This document shows, in pieces, positions 18,388 to 26,408 of a DNA stretch of 64,000 nt; within the stretch, counting starts at the first letter, position 1; the number at the start of each line of letters is the position of its first letter. The notes under the pieces were generated by a model. It saw only the letters and a program-made list of their open reading frames with translations, did no database searches and was not told the DNA's origin. The translations under genes were made by a program, and so were the position numbers. This DNA comes from Amycolatopsis nigrescens CSC17Ta-90 (GTDB lineage Bacteria > Actinomycetota > Actinomycetes > Mycobacteriales > Pseudonocardiaceae), in contig NZ_ARVW01000001.1 of NCBI RefSeq assembly GCF_000384315.1, forward strand, positions 8,229,001 to 8,293,000, given 5' to 3'.

Positions 18388-18489
18388 GTTATGCACTATC
18401 CAGTCGACGGGGGCCGCCCGGAGGGTGGCTCGCGGCGGCTGGATGCAGGTGACGCATGGACGGTAGGTGCACCTGCGGCTGTGCATAAC
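18388..18489. promoter_or_regulatory. Spaced inverted repeat upstream of the two-component operon
   Basis: GTTATGCAC (18388-18396) and its exact complement GTGCATAAC (18481-18489) bracket the gap between the MHS gene and the response-regulator gene. Inside is a second pair, GCAGGTG (18445-18451) and CACCTGC (18470-18476). Either could be operators for the response regulator or a long stem in the leader transcript; the sequence alone does not decide. Confidence 0.4.
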
Positions 18490-18524
18490 GCTCACTTTGG
18501 TTAACACAGTAGAAAGGTGTGGCC

Positions 18525-19193
18525 GTGCGCGTGCTGCTCGTCGAGGACGACGAAGGGGTCGCGGATGCGCTCGCGGAGTCGTTGCAGGCGCGCGGCCACA
18601 CCGTCACGCACGTCGCCAGGGGTGACGACGCGCTGACCCGGCACCGGGACGCCGACCTGGTGCTGCTCGACCTCGGCCTGCCGGACACCGACGGGCTGGA
18701 GGTACTCCGCAAGATCCGGCAGGTCTCGCCGGTGGCCGTGCTGGTGCTGACCGCCCGCGACGACGAGCGGTCCGTGGTGCGCGGCCTGCGTCTCGGCGCG
18801 GACGACTACCTGTCCAAGCCGGTCCGCCTCGCCGAGTTGCTGGCCAGGATGGACGCCGTGCTCCGGCGCGCAGGCGCCCGCGGCGAACCGGCCGCCGACG
18901 TGCTGCGCATCGAGGACGTGGAGATCGACCTCGCGGCGCGGCGGGTGCTGGTGGCCGGCACCGACATCGGGCTGACCACCAAGGAGTTCGACGTGCTCGC
19001 CGTGCTGGCGGCCAGGCCGGGCACGGCGGTGAGTAGGCAGCAGCTGATGGACGAGGTGTGGGGCGACGCCTACCTCGCGGTGTCCCGCTCGCTCGACGTG
19101 CACCTGACCCAGGTTCGCGCCAAGCTCAACCGGCCCGGCCTGCTCGGCACCATCCGCGGCTTCGGCTACCGGCTGGGAGGCCCGCAGACATGA
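18525..19193 (+). CDS. OmpR-family response regulator
   Basis: The 222-residue protein has a receiver domain: acidic pair in VLLVEDDEG, phosphoacceptor Asp in LVLLDLGLPDTDG, Thr in VLVLTARDDE and Lys in DDYLSKPVRL. The winged-helix DNA-binding domain ends VHLTQVRAKLNRPGLLGTIRG. GTG 18525 is preferred over GTG 18519 because AAAGG then lies 7 nt upstream. It is the first gene of an operon with a histidine kinase and a TAXI-type binding protein, so it probably senses the ligand of the latter. Confidence 0.9.
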   Translation: MRVLLVEDDEGVADALAESLQARGHTVTHVARGDDALTRHRDADLVLLDLGLPDTDGLEVLRKIRQVSPVAVLVLTARDDERSVVRGLRLGADDYLSKPVRLAELLARMDAVLRRAGARGEPAADVLRIEDVEIDLAARRVLVAGTDIGLTTKEFDVLAVLAARPGTAVSRQQLMDEVWGDAYLAVSRSLDVHLTQVRAKLNRPGLLGTIRGFGYRLGGPQT

Positions 19194-19226
19194 TCCGTCC
19201 CGTTCGCTCCGGACCCGGCTAGTCCG

Positions 19227-20639
19227 GTGCGCACCCGCCTGCTGGTTGTGCTGGTGGCCTTCGCGCTGGCCGCCGTCACCGGTTTCGCGCTGCCGCTGCT
19301 CGGCAGCACCGCCGACCAGCGCACCCAGCAGCTGGTGATCGGCCGCAACGCGGACGTGGACCGGTTCGTAACGCTGGCCCAGCAGGCCGCCGACTCCGAG
19401 GACAGCGCGGCACTGGTCGCCGAAGCGCAGCGCTACGCCGAGGTCTACGGCGAAGGGGTCGTGGTGGTGGACGCGCACCGAGTGCCGCTGGTGCAGGCCG
19501 GTGGACTGTCCACAGCGGACTCCGAGGTGCGGGCGCTGATCGAGTCCACCATGCGGAATCAGCCGAACCCACCGCCGCCGACCGTGCGGCCTTGGTCGGC
19601 AGGGCCTGCCTGGTTCGCCAGGCCGGTCGGCACCGCCACCAGGGTGGGCGGGGTGGTGGTGCTGCGGGCCTCGGTGACGTCCGCGGCCGCGGACGTCACC
19701 CGCCGCTGGGCGGTGATCGGCGCCGGTGCCCTGCTCGCCGGCCTTGTCTTCGTGCTGCTCGCGGTACTGGTCTCCCGGTGGGTGCTGCGGCCGCTGCGCG
19801 AGCTGGAAGGCGGGGTGCTCGCGGTCGGCGCCGGCCGCCGGGCGCAGGTGCCGGCCAAGGCGGGCCCCAAGGAGCTGCGGGCGTTGGCGACCTCGGTCAA
19901 CCAGATGTCCGAGGCGGTGCTGGAAGCCGCCGAGCAGCAGCGCCGGCTGATCGCCGACGCCTCGCACCAGCTGCGCAACCCGCTGGCCGCGCTGCGGCTG
20001 CGGGTGGACTCGCTCGCCACCAGGGTCGGCTCCGAGGGCAGGCGCACCTACGACGCCACCGTGGCCGAACTCGAACGACTCGAAGCGCTGCTGGACGGGC
20101 TGCTCGCCCTCGCCGTCGCGGACAGCACCGCGACCAGGCTGGTGGTGGACGGCCGGGGCGGCGAACCGAGTGACCCGGCCGCCGTGCTGGCCGAGCGGAT
20201 CGACACCTGGCGGCCGGTCGCGGACCGGGCCGGAGTCCGGCTGGTGCCCACCGAACCGCACCGGGAGCAGGTGCTGGTCGGCTGCCCGGAGTCCGAACTG
20301 GCGCAGATGCTGGATGTGCTGCTGGACAACGCGGTCAACTACGCCGGCGCCGGGGCGACCATCCGCGCGCGGTGGTGGACCGAGCCCGAAGATGGCGTGG
20401 CCTGGCTGGAGGTCGAGGACGATGGCCCCGGGCTGACCGGGCAGGAGCTGACGATGGCCACCGAACGGTTCTGGCGCGCGCAGCGGGCGGGCGCACCGCG
20501 CGGCACCGGGCTCGGACTCGCCATCGTGCGACGGCAGGTCGAAGCCAGGGGCGGCAGCCTGCGGCTGAGCACAGCCGATCCGCACGGGCTGGTCGTCCGG
20601 ATCGGCCTGCCACTGACCAGTGGACCGGAGGCACGATGA
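19227..20639 (+). CDS. Membrane sensor histidine kinase
   Basis: The 470-residue kinase has TM1 (about 8-28), an extracytoplasmic sensor loop of about 140 residues, TM2 (about 168-190), HAMP, and HisKA with the phosphorylated His in ADASHQLRNPLAALRLR. The ATP-binding domain contains LLDNAVNYAGAG (N box), EDDGPGLT (G1) and GTGLGLAIVRRQ (G2). It starts with GTG 33 bp after the response-regulator gene. Its stop overlaps an ATG (ATGA) that is in frame with the downstream lipoprotein gene. Confidence 0.92.
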   Translation: MRTRLLVVLVAFALAAVTGFALPLLGSTADQRTQQLVIGRNADVDRFVTLAQQAADSEDSAALVAEAQRYAEVYGEGVVVVDAHRVPLVQAGGLSTADSEVRALIESTMRNQPNPPPPTVRPWSAGPAWFARPVGTATRVGGVVVLRASVTSAAADVTRRWAVIGAGALLAGLVFVLLAVLVSRWVLRPLRELEGGVLAVGAGRRAQVPAKAGPKELRALATSVNQMSEAVLEAAEQQRRLIADASHQLRNPLAALRLRVDSLATRVGSEGRRTYDATVAELERLEALLDGLLALAVADSTATRLVVDGRGGEPSDPAAVLAERIDTWRPVADRAGVRLVPTEPHREQVLVGCPESELAQMLDVLLDNAVNYAGAGATIRARWWTEPEDGVAWLEVEDDGPGLTGQELTMATERFWRAQRAGAPRGTGLGLAIVRRQVEARGGSLRLSTADPHGLVVRIGLPLTSGPEAR

Positions 20640-20712
20640 GCGACCATCGCGCAGCGGCTCATCGGGGCCGACCGGGTGCGGGTGCCCCGCAAAACACCGG
20701 AGGCACGATGAG
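20624..20712 (+). repeat. Duplicated ribosome-binding site and start codon
   Basis: The 17-mer ACCGGAGGCACGATGAG occurs at 20624-20640, over the kinase stop codon, and exactly again at 20696-20712, at the start of the TAXI lipoprotein gene. The copies are 72 bp apart, so both ATGs (20636 and 20708) are in the same frame. Confidence 0.85.
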
Positions 20713-21652
20713 TGTCACGCGGCGCGCTGTGCTGCTCGGCGGGCTCGCCGCGGCACTCGCCGGTTGCTCGCCCGCCGGCTACAGCGGCCCGGAACGCGAG
20801 CTAGTGATCGCCGGTGGCGAAACCGGCGGCTTCTACCTCGCCTTCGCCGAACTGCTGGCCAAGGAGCTGAACCTGGCCGAGCCGCGGCTGCGCTGCACCG
20901 CGGTACCGACCCAGGCCAGCGTGGCGAACGTGCAGCGGGTCCGCGACGGGACCGCGGATCTGGCGCTGGTGCTGGCCGACGCCGCGCAGGCCGCGGTCAA
21001 CGCCGAACCGCCGTTCCCGGCGCCGGTCCAGCTGCGGGCACTGGGCCGGGTGTACGAGAACTACCTCCAGCTGGTGGTCCGCGCGGACAGCGGAATCCGC
21101 GCCTTGGCCGACCTCGCCGGGCGCCGGGTTTCACTCGGTGCGACCGGTTCGGGCGCCGCGCTTTCCGGGGAGCGGCTGGTCGCGAAGGCGGGTCTCGCGG
21201 TCGAGGTCGAGCATCTCCCGCTGGCCGCCGCGATCGCGGGCCTGCGCGAGCGCCGGGTCAGCGCGCTGCTGTGGTCCGGTGGCGTCCCGACTCCCGCGCT
21301 GGCCGAGCTGGACCGCGAGGTGCCCATCGCGCTGCTGCCGCTGGACGGTGTGCTGCCCGGACTGCGATCCGCCTACGGCCCGGTCTACGAGCTGGCCAGG
21401 GTGCCGGCCGGCGGCTACCGCATGGTCGGCGAGCTGCCCACGATCGGCGTGGCGAACCTGCTGGTCGGTTCGGCCGAGCTGGCCGAGGACGTGGCCGCCG
21501 CGGTGGTCCGGGTGCTGGTGAACAGGGCCGGCGACCTGGTGCCCGCGGAGGCCGTCGGCGCCCAGTTCCTGGACGTGCGGACGCTGATCGGCACCGGCAC
21601 CGTGCCCCTGCACCCCGGAGCCGCGAGCACCTACCGGCGGCTGCACGGCTAA
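20708..21652 (+). CDS. TAXI-family substrate-binding lipoprotein
   Basis: The 314-residue protein starts with a lipoprotein signal, MSVTRRAVLLGGLAAALAGC, with the lipobox LAGC. The mature part matches the TAXI (TRAP-associated extracytoplasmic) binding-protein family: ELVIAGGETGGFYLAFAELL, then DLALVLADAA and RRVSLGATGSGAAL. An in-frame ATG at 20636 overlaps the kinase stop and would add 24 residues before the signal, so ATG 20708 is preferred. No TRAP membrane subunits are nearby, so it may act as the periplasmic-type sensor for the adjacent two-component system rather than in transport. Confidence 0.85.
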   Translation: MSVTRRAVLLGGLAAALAGCSPAGYSGPERELVIAGGETGGFYLAFAELLAKELNLAEPRLRCTAVPTQASVANVQRVRDGTADLALVLADAAQAAVNAEPPFPAPVQLRALGRVYENYLQLVVRADSGIRALADLAGRRVSLGATGSGAALSGERLVAKAGLAVEVEHLPLAAAIAGLRERRVSALLWSGGVPTPALAELDREVPIALLPLDGVLPGLRSAYGPVYELARVPAGGYRMVGELPTIGVANLLVGSAELAEDVAAAVVRVLVNRAGDLVPAEAVGAQFLDVRTLIGTGTVPLHPGAASTYRRLHG

Positions 21653-21661
21653 CTTGGGATC

Positions 21662-22081
21662 ATGACCGAGAACGCCGCTGTGCGGATGCCGCTGCGCGTC
21701 CGCTACCACGAGTGCGACGGACAGGGCATCGTGTTCAACGCCAACTATCTGGCGTACGTGGACATGGCCACCTTCGACCTCTCGAAGGAGCTGTTCGGCA
21801 CGCACGCGAAACTGCTGGAGACCGGTTTCGACATGGTCGTGGCCGAGTCGAACGTGCGCTACCTGGCCGGCTGTCATTTCGACGACGAGCTCATGGTGAA
21901 CGGCTACCTGACCCACCTCGGCCGCACGTCGATGATCTTCGACTTCGAGATCCGCCGCGGCGAGGAACTGGTCACCGAGGTCAAGAACCGCTACGTCTGG
22001 GTCCGCACCGACACCCTGCGCCCCGCCCCACCACCCGACCACGTCCGCGAAATCTTCGCCGCCCGCCTCACGAGGTCATGA
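21662..22081 (+). CDS. Acyl-CoA thioesterase (4HBT, YbgC-like)
   Basis: The 139-residue hot-dog protein carries the signature VRYHECDGQGIVFNANYLAY, where the Asp after C is the catalytic residue of the 4-hydroxybenzoyl-CoA thioesterase family. It hydrolyses acyl-CoA thioesters; the acyl chain is not predictable. It begins 9 bp after the TAXI gene, and its last codons overlap the convergent Nudix gene by 6 bp. Confidence 0.88.
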   Translation: MTENAAVRMPLRVRYHECDGQGIVFNANYLAYVDMATFDLSKELFGTHAKLLETGFDMVVAESNVRYLAGCHFDDELMVNGYLTHLGRTSMIFDFEIRRGEELVTEVKNRYVWVRTDTLRPAPPPDHVREIFAARLTRS

Positions 22082-22573
22082 GTGATGCCGCTCGCCGTAT
22101 TCGGCGGTCCCGGCCTCGAGCGCCCGCAACGCGCGGACCAGCCGATCAGCCATGTCCGGACGCAGGCGGCGGCACGCGTCCGCCGTCGAGAAGAAGCCGA
22201 AGTCGGAAAGCTCGCCATCCGTCAGGCGTAACTCGGCCTTCGCGACGGCGGTGAGGGTTCCGGCATCGAACACGAACAGCACCTGGTCATCCCATGGGCC
22301 ATGCGGGCCTTCCCAATCCACCACAAGCAGCCGCCCTGCCGTGATATCGAGACCGATTTCCTCGCGCAGCTCACGTTCGGCGGCGTGGCGAGGCGGCTCA
22401 TTGGCCTCGGCCATACCGCCTGGCAGATCCCAATATTCCTTGTACGTGGGATTAACCAGCAGCACCTGGCCTGCCATATCTCGCAGCACCACATCAGCCG
22501 CGACACGTTTTCGCGCTTGTTTGGCGTTGCCCTCGGCAAGGTAGGCGTGCCGGATTGCTTCGCGATCAGTCAT
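22076..22573 (-). CDS. Nudix hydrolase
   Basis: The 165-residue protein has a complete Nudix box, GGMAEANEPPRHAAERELRE followed by EIGL (G-x5-E-x7-REUXEEXGU). It hydrolyses a nucleoside diphosphate linked to some moiety X; the substrate is unknown. ATG 22573 overlaps the stop of the upstream HTH-TPR gene (ATGA), so the pair was translationally coupled; since that gene is broken, coupling here may be weakened. Confidence 0.88.
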   Translation of the reverse strand: MTDREAIRHAYLAEGNAKQARKRVAADVVLRDMAGQVLLVNPTYKEYWDLPGGMAEANEPPRHAAERELREEIGLDITAGRLLVVDWEGPHGPWDDQVLFVFDAGTLTAVAKAELRLTDGELSDFGFFSTADACRRLRPDMADRLVRALRALEAGTAEYGERHHS

Positions 22574-23728
22574 ACCGGCCACTCCACCCCGGTCACGTCA
22601 CGACCGAGGCACGCTGTCGGCAAGGCCAGCAGGAACTCGGCCACCTCCGGCAGGCACCGGTGCGGCGTCAGCACCGCACCAAGACCCTCCAGCCGAGTCA
22701 GCACCCGGCTGGAGGTCAGCGACGGCACCACTCGGCACACTTCCCGACCGATGGTGGCGGCCTCGTCGATACGCCCGGCATCCGCCAAGACATGCGCCAA
22801 CGTCAACTGTCCGAATACGCGGGACCGCACCCGATCTCCGGCCCTGATCCGGACAACCTGCCGCGCCTGCCGCTCTGCCTCGATCAGATCGCCCAGCTCT
22901 CGCAGGCAAAGTGCCGCCTCGCTCGCGAACGACCCGGTATCGAACCCGGCCAGCCATTCGGCAGGCAAACCGGTCTGCCCGACATCCACCCGACGCTCGG
23001 CCTCGCCCAAGGCTGCACGACAGCCGCCCGCGTCCCCGCGCATTGCCAGCCCACGAGCACGCATCGCGTGTAGGCGAGCCACCAAATGCACCGATCCAGA
23101 CGCCGTTCCGACACGCGACAGACCCACCTCGGCGATGCGCACGGCGTCGGCCGACTCGCCGAGCTGCCCGGCTAGATGCGACATCGATGCGCACACGTTG
23201 CCCACCATCGCCACGTTGCCAGCGGTCACCGCCAGCCGGTACGCCCGGTCGAAATGCCGCCGCGCGCGGTCATCCTGCCCGCAGAAAGCGCACTACCTGC
23301 CGGTACAACACACCGCCGCCCACCCGCCGGTCCGCCGTCTGGAAAGCACGGGCCATCGCACTGATGGAGTCGACCTCGACCGACCTGACGCTCACGCAGC
23401 CGCCATTCGGCACTGCGAGAACCGGTTCGCCAGCGGACCGGTCATCGAGCAATGGGCGACGATTGGCCGCGGACGGCCGGAATCCCAGTGCGCTCACCGG
23501 CCGCCTGAGCACAGCGGAGAACGCGGCCCGGTAGTCGGTGTTCGGCCACCGAATCTTGCCGCGCTCCAATCGCGCGACGTAGTGCTCGTCAAGCACGCCG
23601 TGCCGGTCGGTATGCGTCACCAGCCAGCCGTTCACCGCGTCCGCGAGCTCGGATCGGGACATGGCCGTACCAGGCACACGCGGGGACGGCGTGGCCTCTC
23701 GCGCCGCACGCAGGTGGTCGTTTCGCAT
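22570..23728 (-). pseudogene. HTH/TPR-type regulator, frameshifted with probable internal deletion
   Basis: Two minus-strand reading frames together resemble one actinobacterial HTH-TPR regulator of the kind often placed before a Nudix gene. The 5' part (start ATG 23728, GGGAGGA upstream) encodes the HTH region (SRSELADAVNGWL, HYVARLERGKIRWPN) and ends VLYRQVVRFLRAG-stop. The next frame resumes as QDDRARRHFDRAYRLAVTAG and continues through TPR-like helices to 22570. From memory, intact relatives have about 30-40 residues (a VAPxL... EMAGWMAHD stretch) between these points. Here they are missing, and the frame shifts at about 23280. A sequencing error alone would not explain the missing segment. 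Confidence 0.7.
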
Positions 23729-23840
23729 CGCGGTCCTCCCTCGACAAGCACCCATTGTGCCCAGTCGGTCCGCTCTCCGTAACGACCCTGGAGGTCCGCC
23801 GTGTCGAATTCGGGGTCATCGACCGAGGCTGGCCGGATGA

Positions 23841-24089
23841 ATGATTTCGATCCCCTCTGGCGCACCAGGCACCATCGTGAGCACTGACAATGCCTGGTAC
23901 GTGGCCGACGTCGGCGATGGCGGCGCCCACTACGGACGGCAACGAAGCGACGGCGTAACCGCGGTGTGCGGTGAGCGGTTCGTCCCACACCGCAATCCCA
24001 TGACCCACAGCGTGGTGGCACGCCGCGCTCCCGCAGACCCGGAACATGCCTGCCCCGAGTGCCTGCGACAACTTTCTGGACGTCCGTGA
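23841..24089 (+). CDS. Small possible zinc-binding protein
   Basis: The 82-residue hypothetical protein contains AWYVADVGDGGAHYGRQR, a Cys in TAVCGERF, a His-rich middle (PHRNPMTHS) and the C-terminal HACPECLRQ, a CxxC knuckle. Such residues could bind one zinc ion. It is divergent from the broken HTH-TPR regulator, a position I recall for similar small proteins in Pseudonocardiaceae. The start is uncertain: ATG 23841 is used, and GTG 23877 is possible. No strong Shine-Dalgarno sequence is present. Confidence 0.5.
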   Translation: MISIPSGAPGTIVSTDNAWYVADVGDGGAHYGRQRSDGVTAVCGERFVPHRNPMTHSVVARRAPADPEHACPECLRQLSGRP

Positions 24090-24100
24090 GGGACCCGGCC

Positions 24101-25699
24101 TCAGCCTTCCTGAACTCCCGGCTTGCGGTCCTCCACCACGTAGCTGGCGCGCGTGCTGATCGGCGCGCCGGGCGTGGTCACGTGCGACACCACCCGGAAG
24201 TCGCTGCGCCAGCGCCGCCGGTTCACGTTCACCCGGACATAACCCCGCTGCGCGTTGAAGAACTTCATGTGCGGGTTGGCGGCCAGGAACTTCCTGCCCT
24301 CGTCGGTCTGGTCGGCGCCGTTGCCGCCACTGCTGATCGAGGTGCCGACGAACTCGCTGCCCACCGTCGGCGAGCCGGCGTCTGCGTAGTCGCGCTTGAG
24401 GTCCCAGGCGTAGTTCTGGTGCCGGTCGCCGGTGATCACCACCAGGTTCCGCACCCCGCGGTCCTGCGCGGCAGCGAGCACCCGGTTGCGGTCGGCCACA
24501 TAGCCGTCCCACGGATCCAGGAACACCTGGGTGACCTCGGGCGAGGCGTTCGCGTCGGTCTGCCCCATCGGGGCCTGGTTGCCGATCACCTGCCAGCGCG
24601 CCCTGGACCGGGAGAACCCGTCCACCAGCCAGTCCCGCTGCGCGGCGCCGAGCAGCGTGCGGTCCGGGTCCAGCCGGTCCGTGCAGGTGGCCGAGGCGCC
24701 GTCACCGCAGGCTTGGTCGTCGCGGTACTGCCGGGTGTCCAGCATGGTGAAATCCGCGAGGTCGCCGTAGGAGATCCGGCGGTGCAGGCGGGCGTCCGGG
24801 CCCGCCGGCAGCTGGGCGTGGCGGTACGGCAGGTTCTCGTACATCGCCTGGTACGCGGCCGCCCGGCGCTGCCGGAACACCACCGGGTCCTGGTCCGGTT
24901 CCTGGTCGGCCTGCGAAACGTCGCCGGCCCAGTTGTTCTCCACCTCGTGATCGTCGTTCACGTGGATCCAGGCGAAGTTGGCGTGCGCGGCCTGCAGCGG
25001 CTTCTCGGACTTGTAGAGCGAATACTGCAACCGGTAGCGGGCAAGGTCGAAGGTCTCGCCGCGGAACTGCTCCCCGACCGGGGTGCCGCGCTTCTGCCCG
25101 GTCACCCCGCTCTCGTAGAGGTAGTCGCCGAGGTGCACGACCAGGTCAAGGTCTTCGGCGGCCATATGGTCGTAGGCCGTGTACAGCCCGTCCTCCCAGG
25201 ACTGGCAGGACGCGAACGCGAAGTTCAGCTCGCGCGGCGCCGCCCAGACCGACGGCGCCGTCCTGGTCCGGCCCACCGGTGACAGCTCGCCGGCCACCCG
25301 GAACCGGTAGAAGTACTCCCGGTCCGGCGACAGCCCGTGGATCTCGGGGTGCACCGAGTGCCCGAGCTCGGGCGTGGCCACCACGCTCCCCCGGCGCACC
25401 AGCAGCCGGAACCGCTCGTCCGCGGCCACCTCGTACTCCACCCGTACCGGCTGGGCCGGCATGCCGCCGGACCCGTCGGCAAGGAACGGCTCGGGTGCCA
25501 GCCTGGTCCACAGCACCACTCCGTCCGGCGCGGGATCACCGGACGCCACCCCCAGCGTGAACGGGTTTCCCGTCTTCACCGGCGCGGCGAGCGCACCCGA
25601 CGCGTTCCACGCGCCGGTGCCAAGCAGCACCGCCGCCGCGCCGGCGCTGCCGAAGCCGAGGAACCGGCGGCGGGAGACTGCATGCGGGCGCGACGACAT
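24101..25699 (-). CDS. phoD: PhoD-type alkaline phosphatase/phosphodiesterase (Tat-exported)
   Basis: The 532-residue enzyme begins with a Tat signal (SRRRFLGFG followed by a hydrophobic Ala-rich stretch to ALAAP). The mature part has the PhoD N-terminal domain and the metallophosphatase core: VHLGDYLYE, HVNDDHEVENNW, LDTRQYRDDQA and VVITGDRHQNY, which supply Ca/Fe ligands. It releases phosphate from phosphodiesters or monoesters outside the cell. GGAGGA precedes the ATG. No PhoP box was identified by eye. It is divergent from trmL. Confidence 0.93.
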   Translation of the reverse strand: MSSRPHAVSRRRFLGFGSAGAAAVLLGTGAWNASGALAAPVKTGNPFTLGVASGDPAPDGVVLWTRLAPEPFLADGSGGMPAQPVRVEYEVAADERFRLLVRRGSVVATPELGHSVHPEIHGLSPDREYFYRFRVAGELSPVGRTRTAPSVWAAPRELNFAFASCQSWEDGLYTAYDHMAAEDLDLVVHLGDYLYESGVTGQKRGTPVGEQFRGETFDLARYRLQYSLYKSEKPLQAAHANFAWIHVNDDHEVENNWAGDVSQADQEPDQDPVVFRQRRAAAYQAMYENLPYRHAQLPAGPDARLHRRISYGDLADFTMLDTRQYRDDQACGDGASATCTDRLDPDRTLLGAAQRDWLVDGFSRSRARWQVIGNQAPMGQTDANASPEVTQVFLDPWDGYVADRNRVLAAAQDRGVRNLVVITGDRHQNYAWDLKRDYADAGSPTVGSEFVGTSISSGGNGADQTDEGRKFLAANPHMKFFNAQRGYVRVNVNRRRWRSDFRVVSHVTTPGAPISTRASYVVEDRKPGVQEG

Positions 25700-25802
25700 A
25701 GGGTCCTCCTGTGGTGGGACGGCAACGGACGAACTCTGGTCTGCCGAGATGACGTCTACACCGCGCCAAGATCAAGATCAAGTGAACGGCAAGGATCAGA
25801 CG

Positions 25803-26264
25803 GTGTTCCGAATCCTCTTCTACCATCCGGAAATCCCGCCCAACACCGGGAACGCGATCCGGCTGGCCGCGAACACCGGCTGCGAGCTGCACCTGGTGGA
25901 ACCGCTGGGCTTCTCGCTGGAGGCCAAGCACCTCCGCCGCGCCGGCCTGGACTACCACGACCTGGCGACCGTCCGCGTGCACCCCGATCTGGCGGCGGCC
26001 TGGCGCGAGCTGCTGCCGGCGAACGTCTACGCGTTCAGCACCGGCGGCACCACCACCTACACCGAGATCCGCTACCAACCGGGGGATGTGCTGTTCTTCG
26101 GCCCCGAATCGGTGGGGCTGCCCGACGCCGTGCAGCACGCGGCGGAGGTCACCGACCGCGTTCGGCTGCCGATGGTGCCCTCCTCCCGCTCCCTCAACCT
26201 GGCGAACACCACCTCAATCGCCGTTTACGAAGCCTGGCGCCAGCAAGGCTTTTCCATGCCGTGA
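25803..26264 (+). CDS. trmL: tRNA (cytidine(34)-2'-O)-methyltransferase TrmL
   Basis: The 153-residue SPOUT enzyme has FRILFYHPEIPPNTGNAIRL at the N-terminus and the trefoil-knot SAM-binding segments LFFGPESVGLP and MVPSSRSLNLANTTSIAVYE. It methylates the wobble ribose of certain leucine tRNAs. GTG 25803 is chosen because AAGGAT lies 7 nt upstream and the resulting length matches the family (about 155 residues); an ATG at 25749 would add 18 residues. Confidence 0.93.
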   Translation: MFRILFYHPEIPPNTGNAIRLAANTGCELHLVEPLGFSLEAKHLRRAGLDYHDLATVRVHPDLAAAWRELLPANVYAFSTGGTTTYTEIRYQPGDVLFFGPESVGLPDAVQHAAEVTDRVRLPMVPSSRSLNLANTTSIAVYEAWRQQGFSMP

Positions 26265-26310
26265 ATAGCTACGGCAAGATATCCGCCATTAATGACCGAA
26301 AAGCGATCGG

Positions 26311-26340
26311 TTGACACTCCTCGAGCGACGGCATTAGGTT
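26311..26340 (+). promoter_or_regulatory. Promoter of the PucR-like gene
   Basis: A perfect TTGACA (26311-26316) is followed after 18 bp by TAGGTT (26335-26340). It lies in the AT-richer 144-bp gap after trmL and gives a leader of about 60 nt to the regulator start at 26409. Confidence 0.55.
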
Positions 26341-26408
26341 GCCCTGGCGATAAATGACGGCCGTTTCGAGCACGGCAACCCCGATTTTCGCGAAGCAGGG
26401 TGCATCCG

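Noticed and set aside
25374..25803. Extending trmL upstream to position 25374
   Set aside because: The extension is antisense to phoD and has no SPOUT homology; GTG 25803 has a ribosome-binding site and gives the family length.
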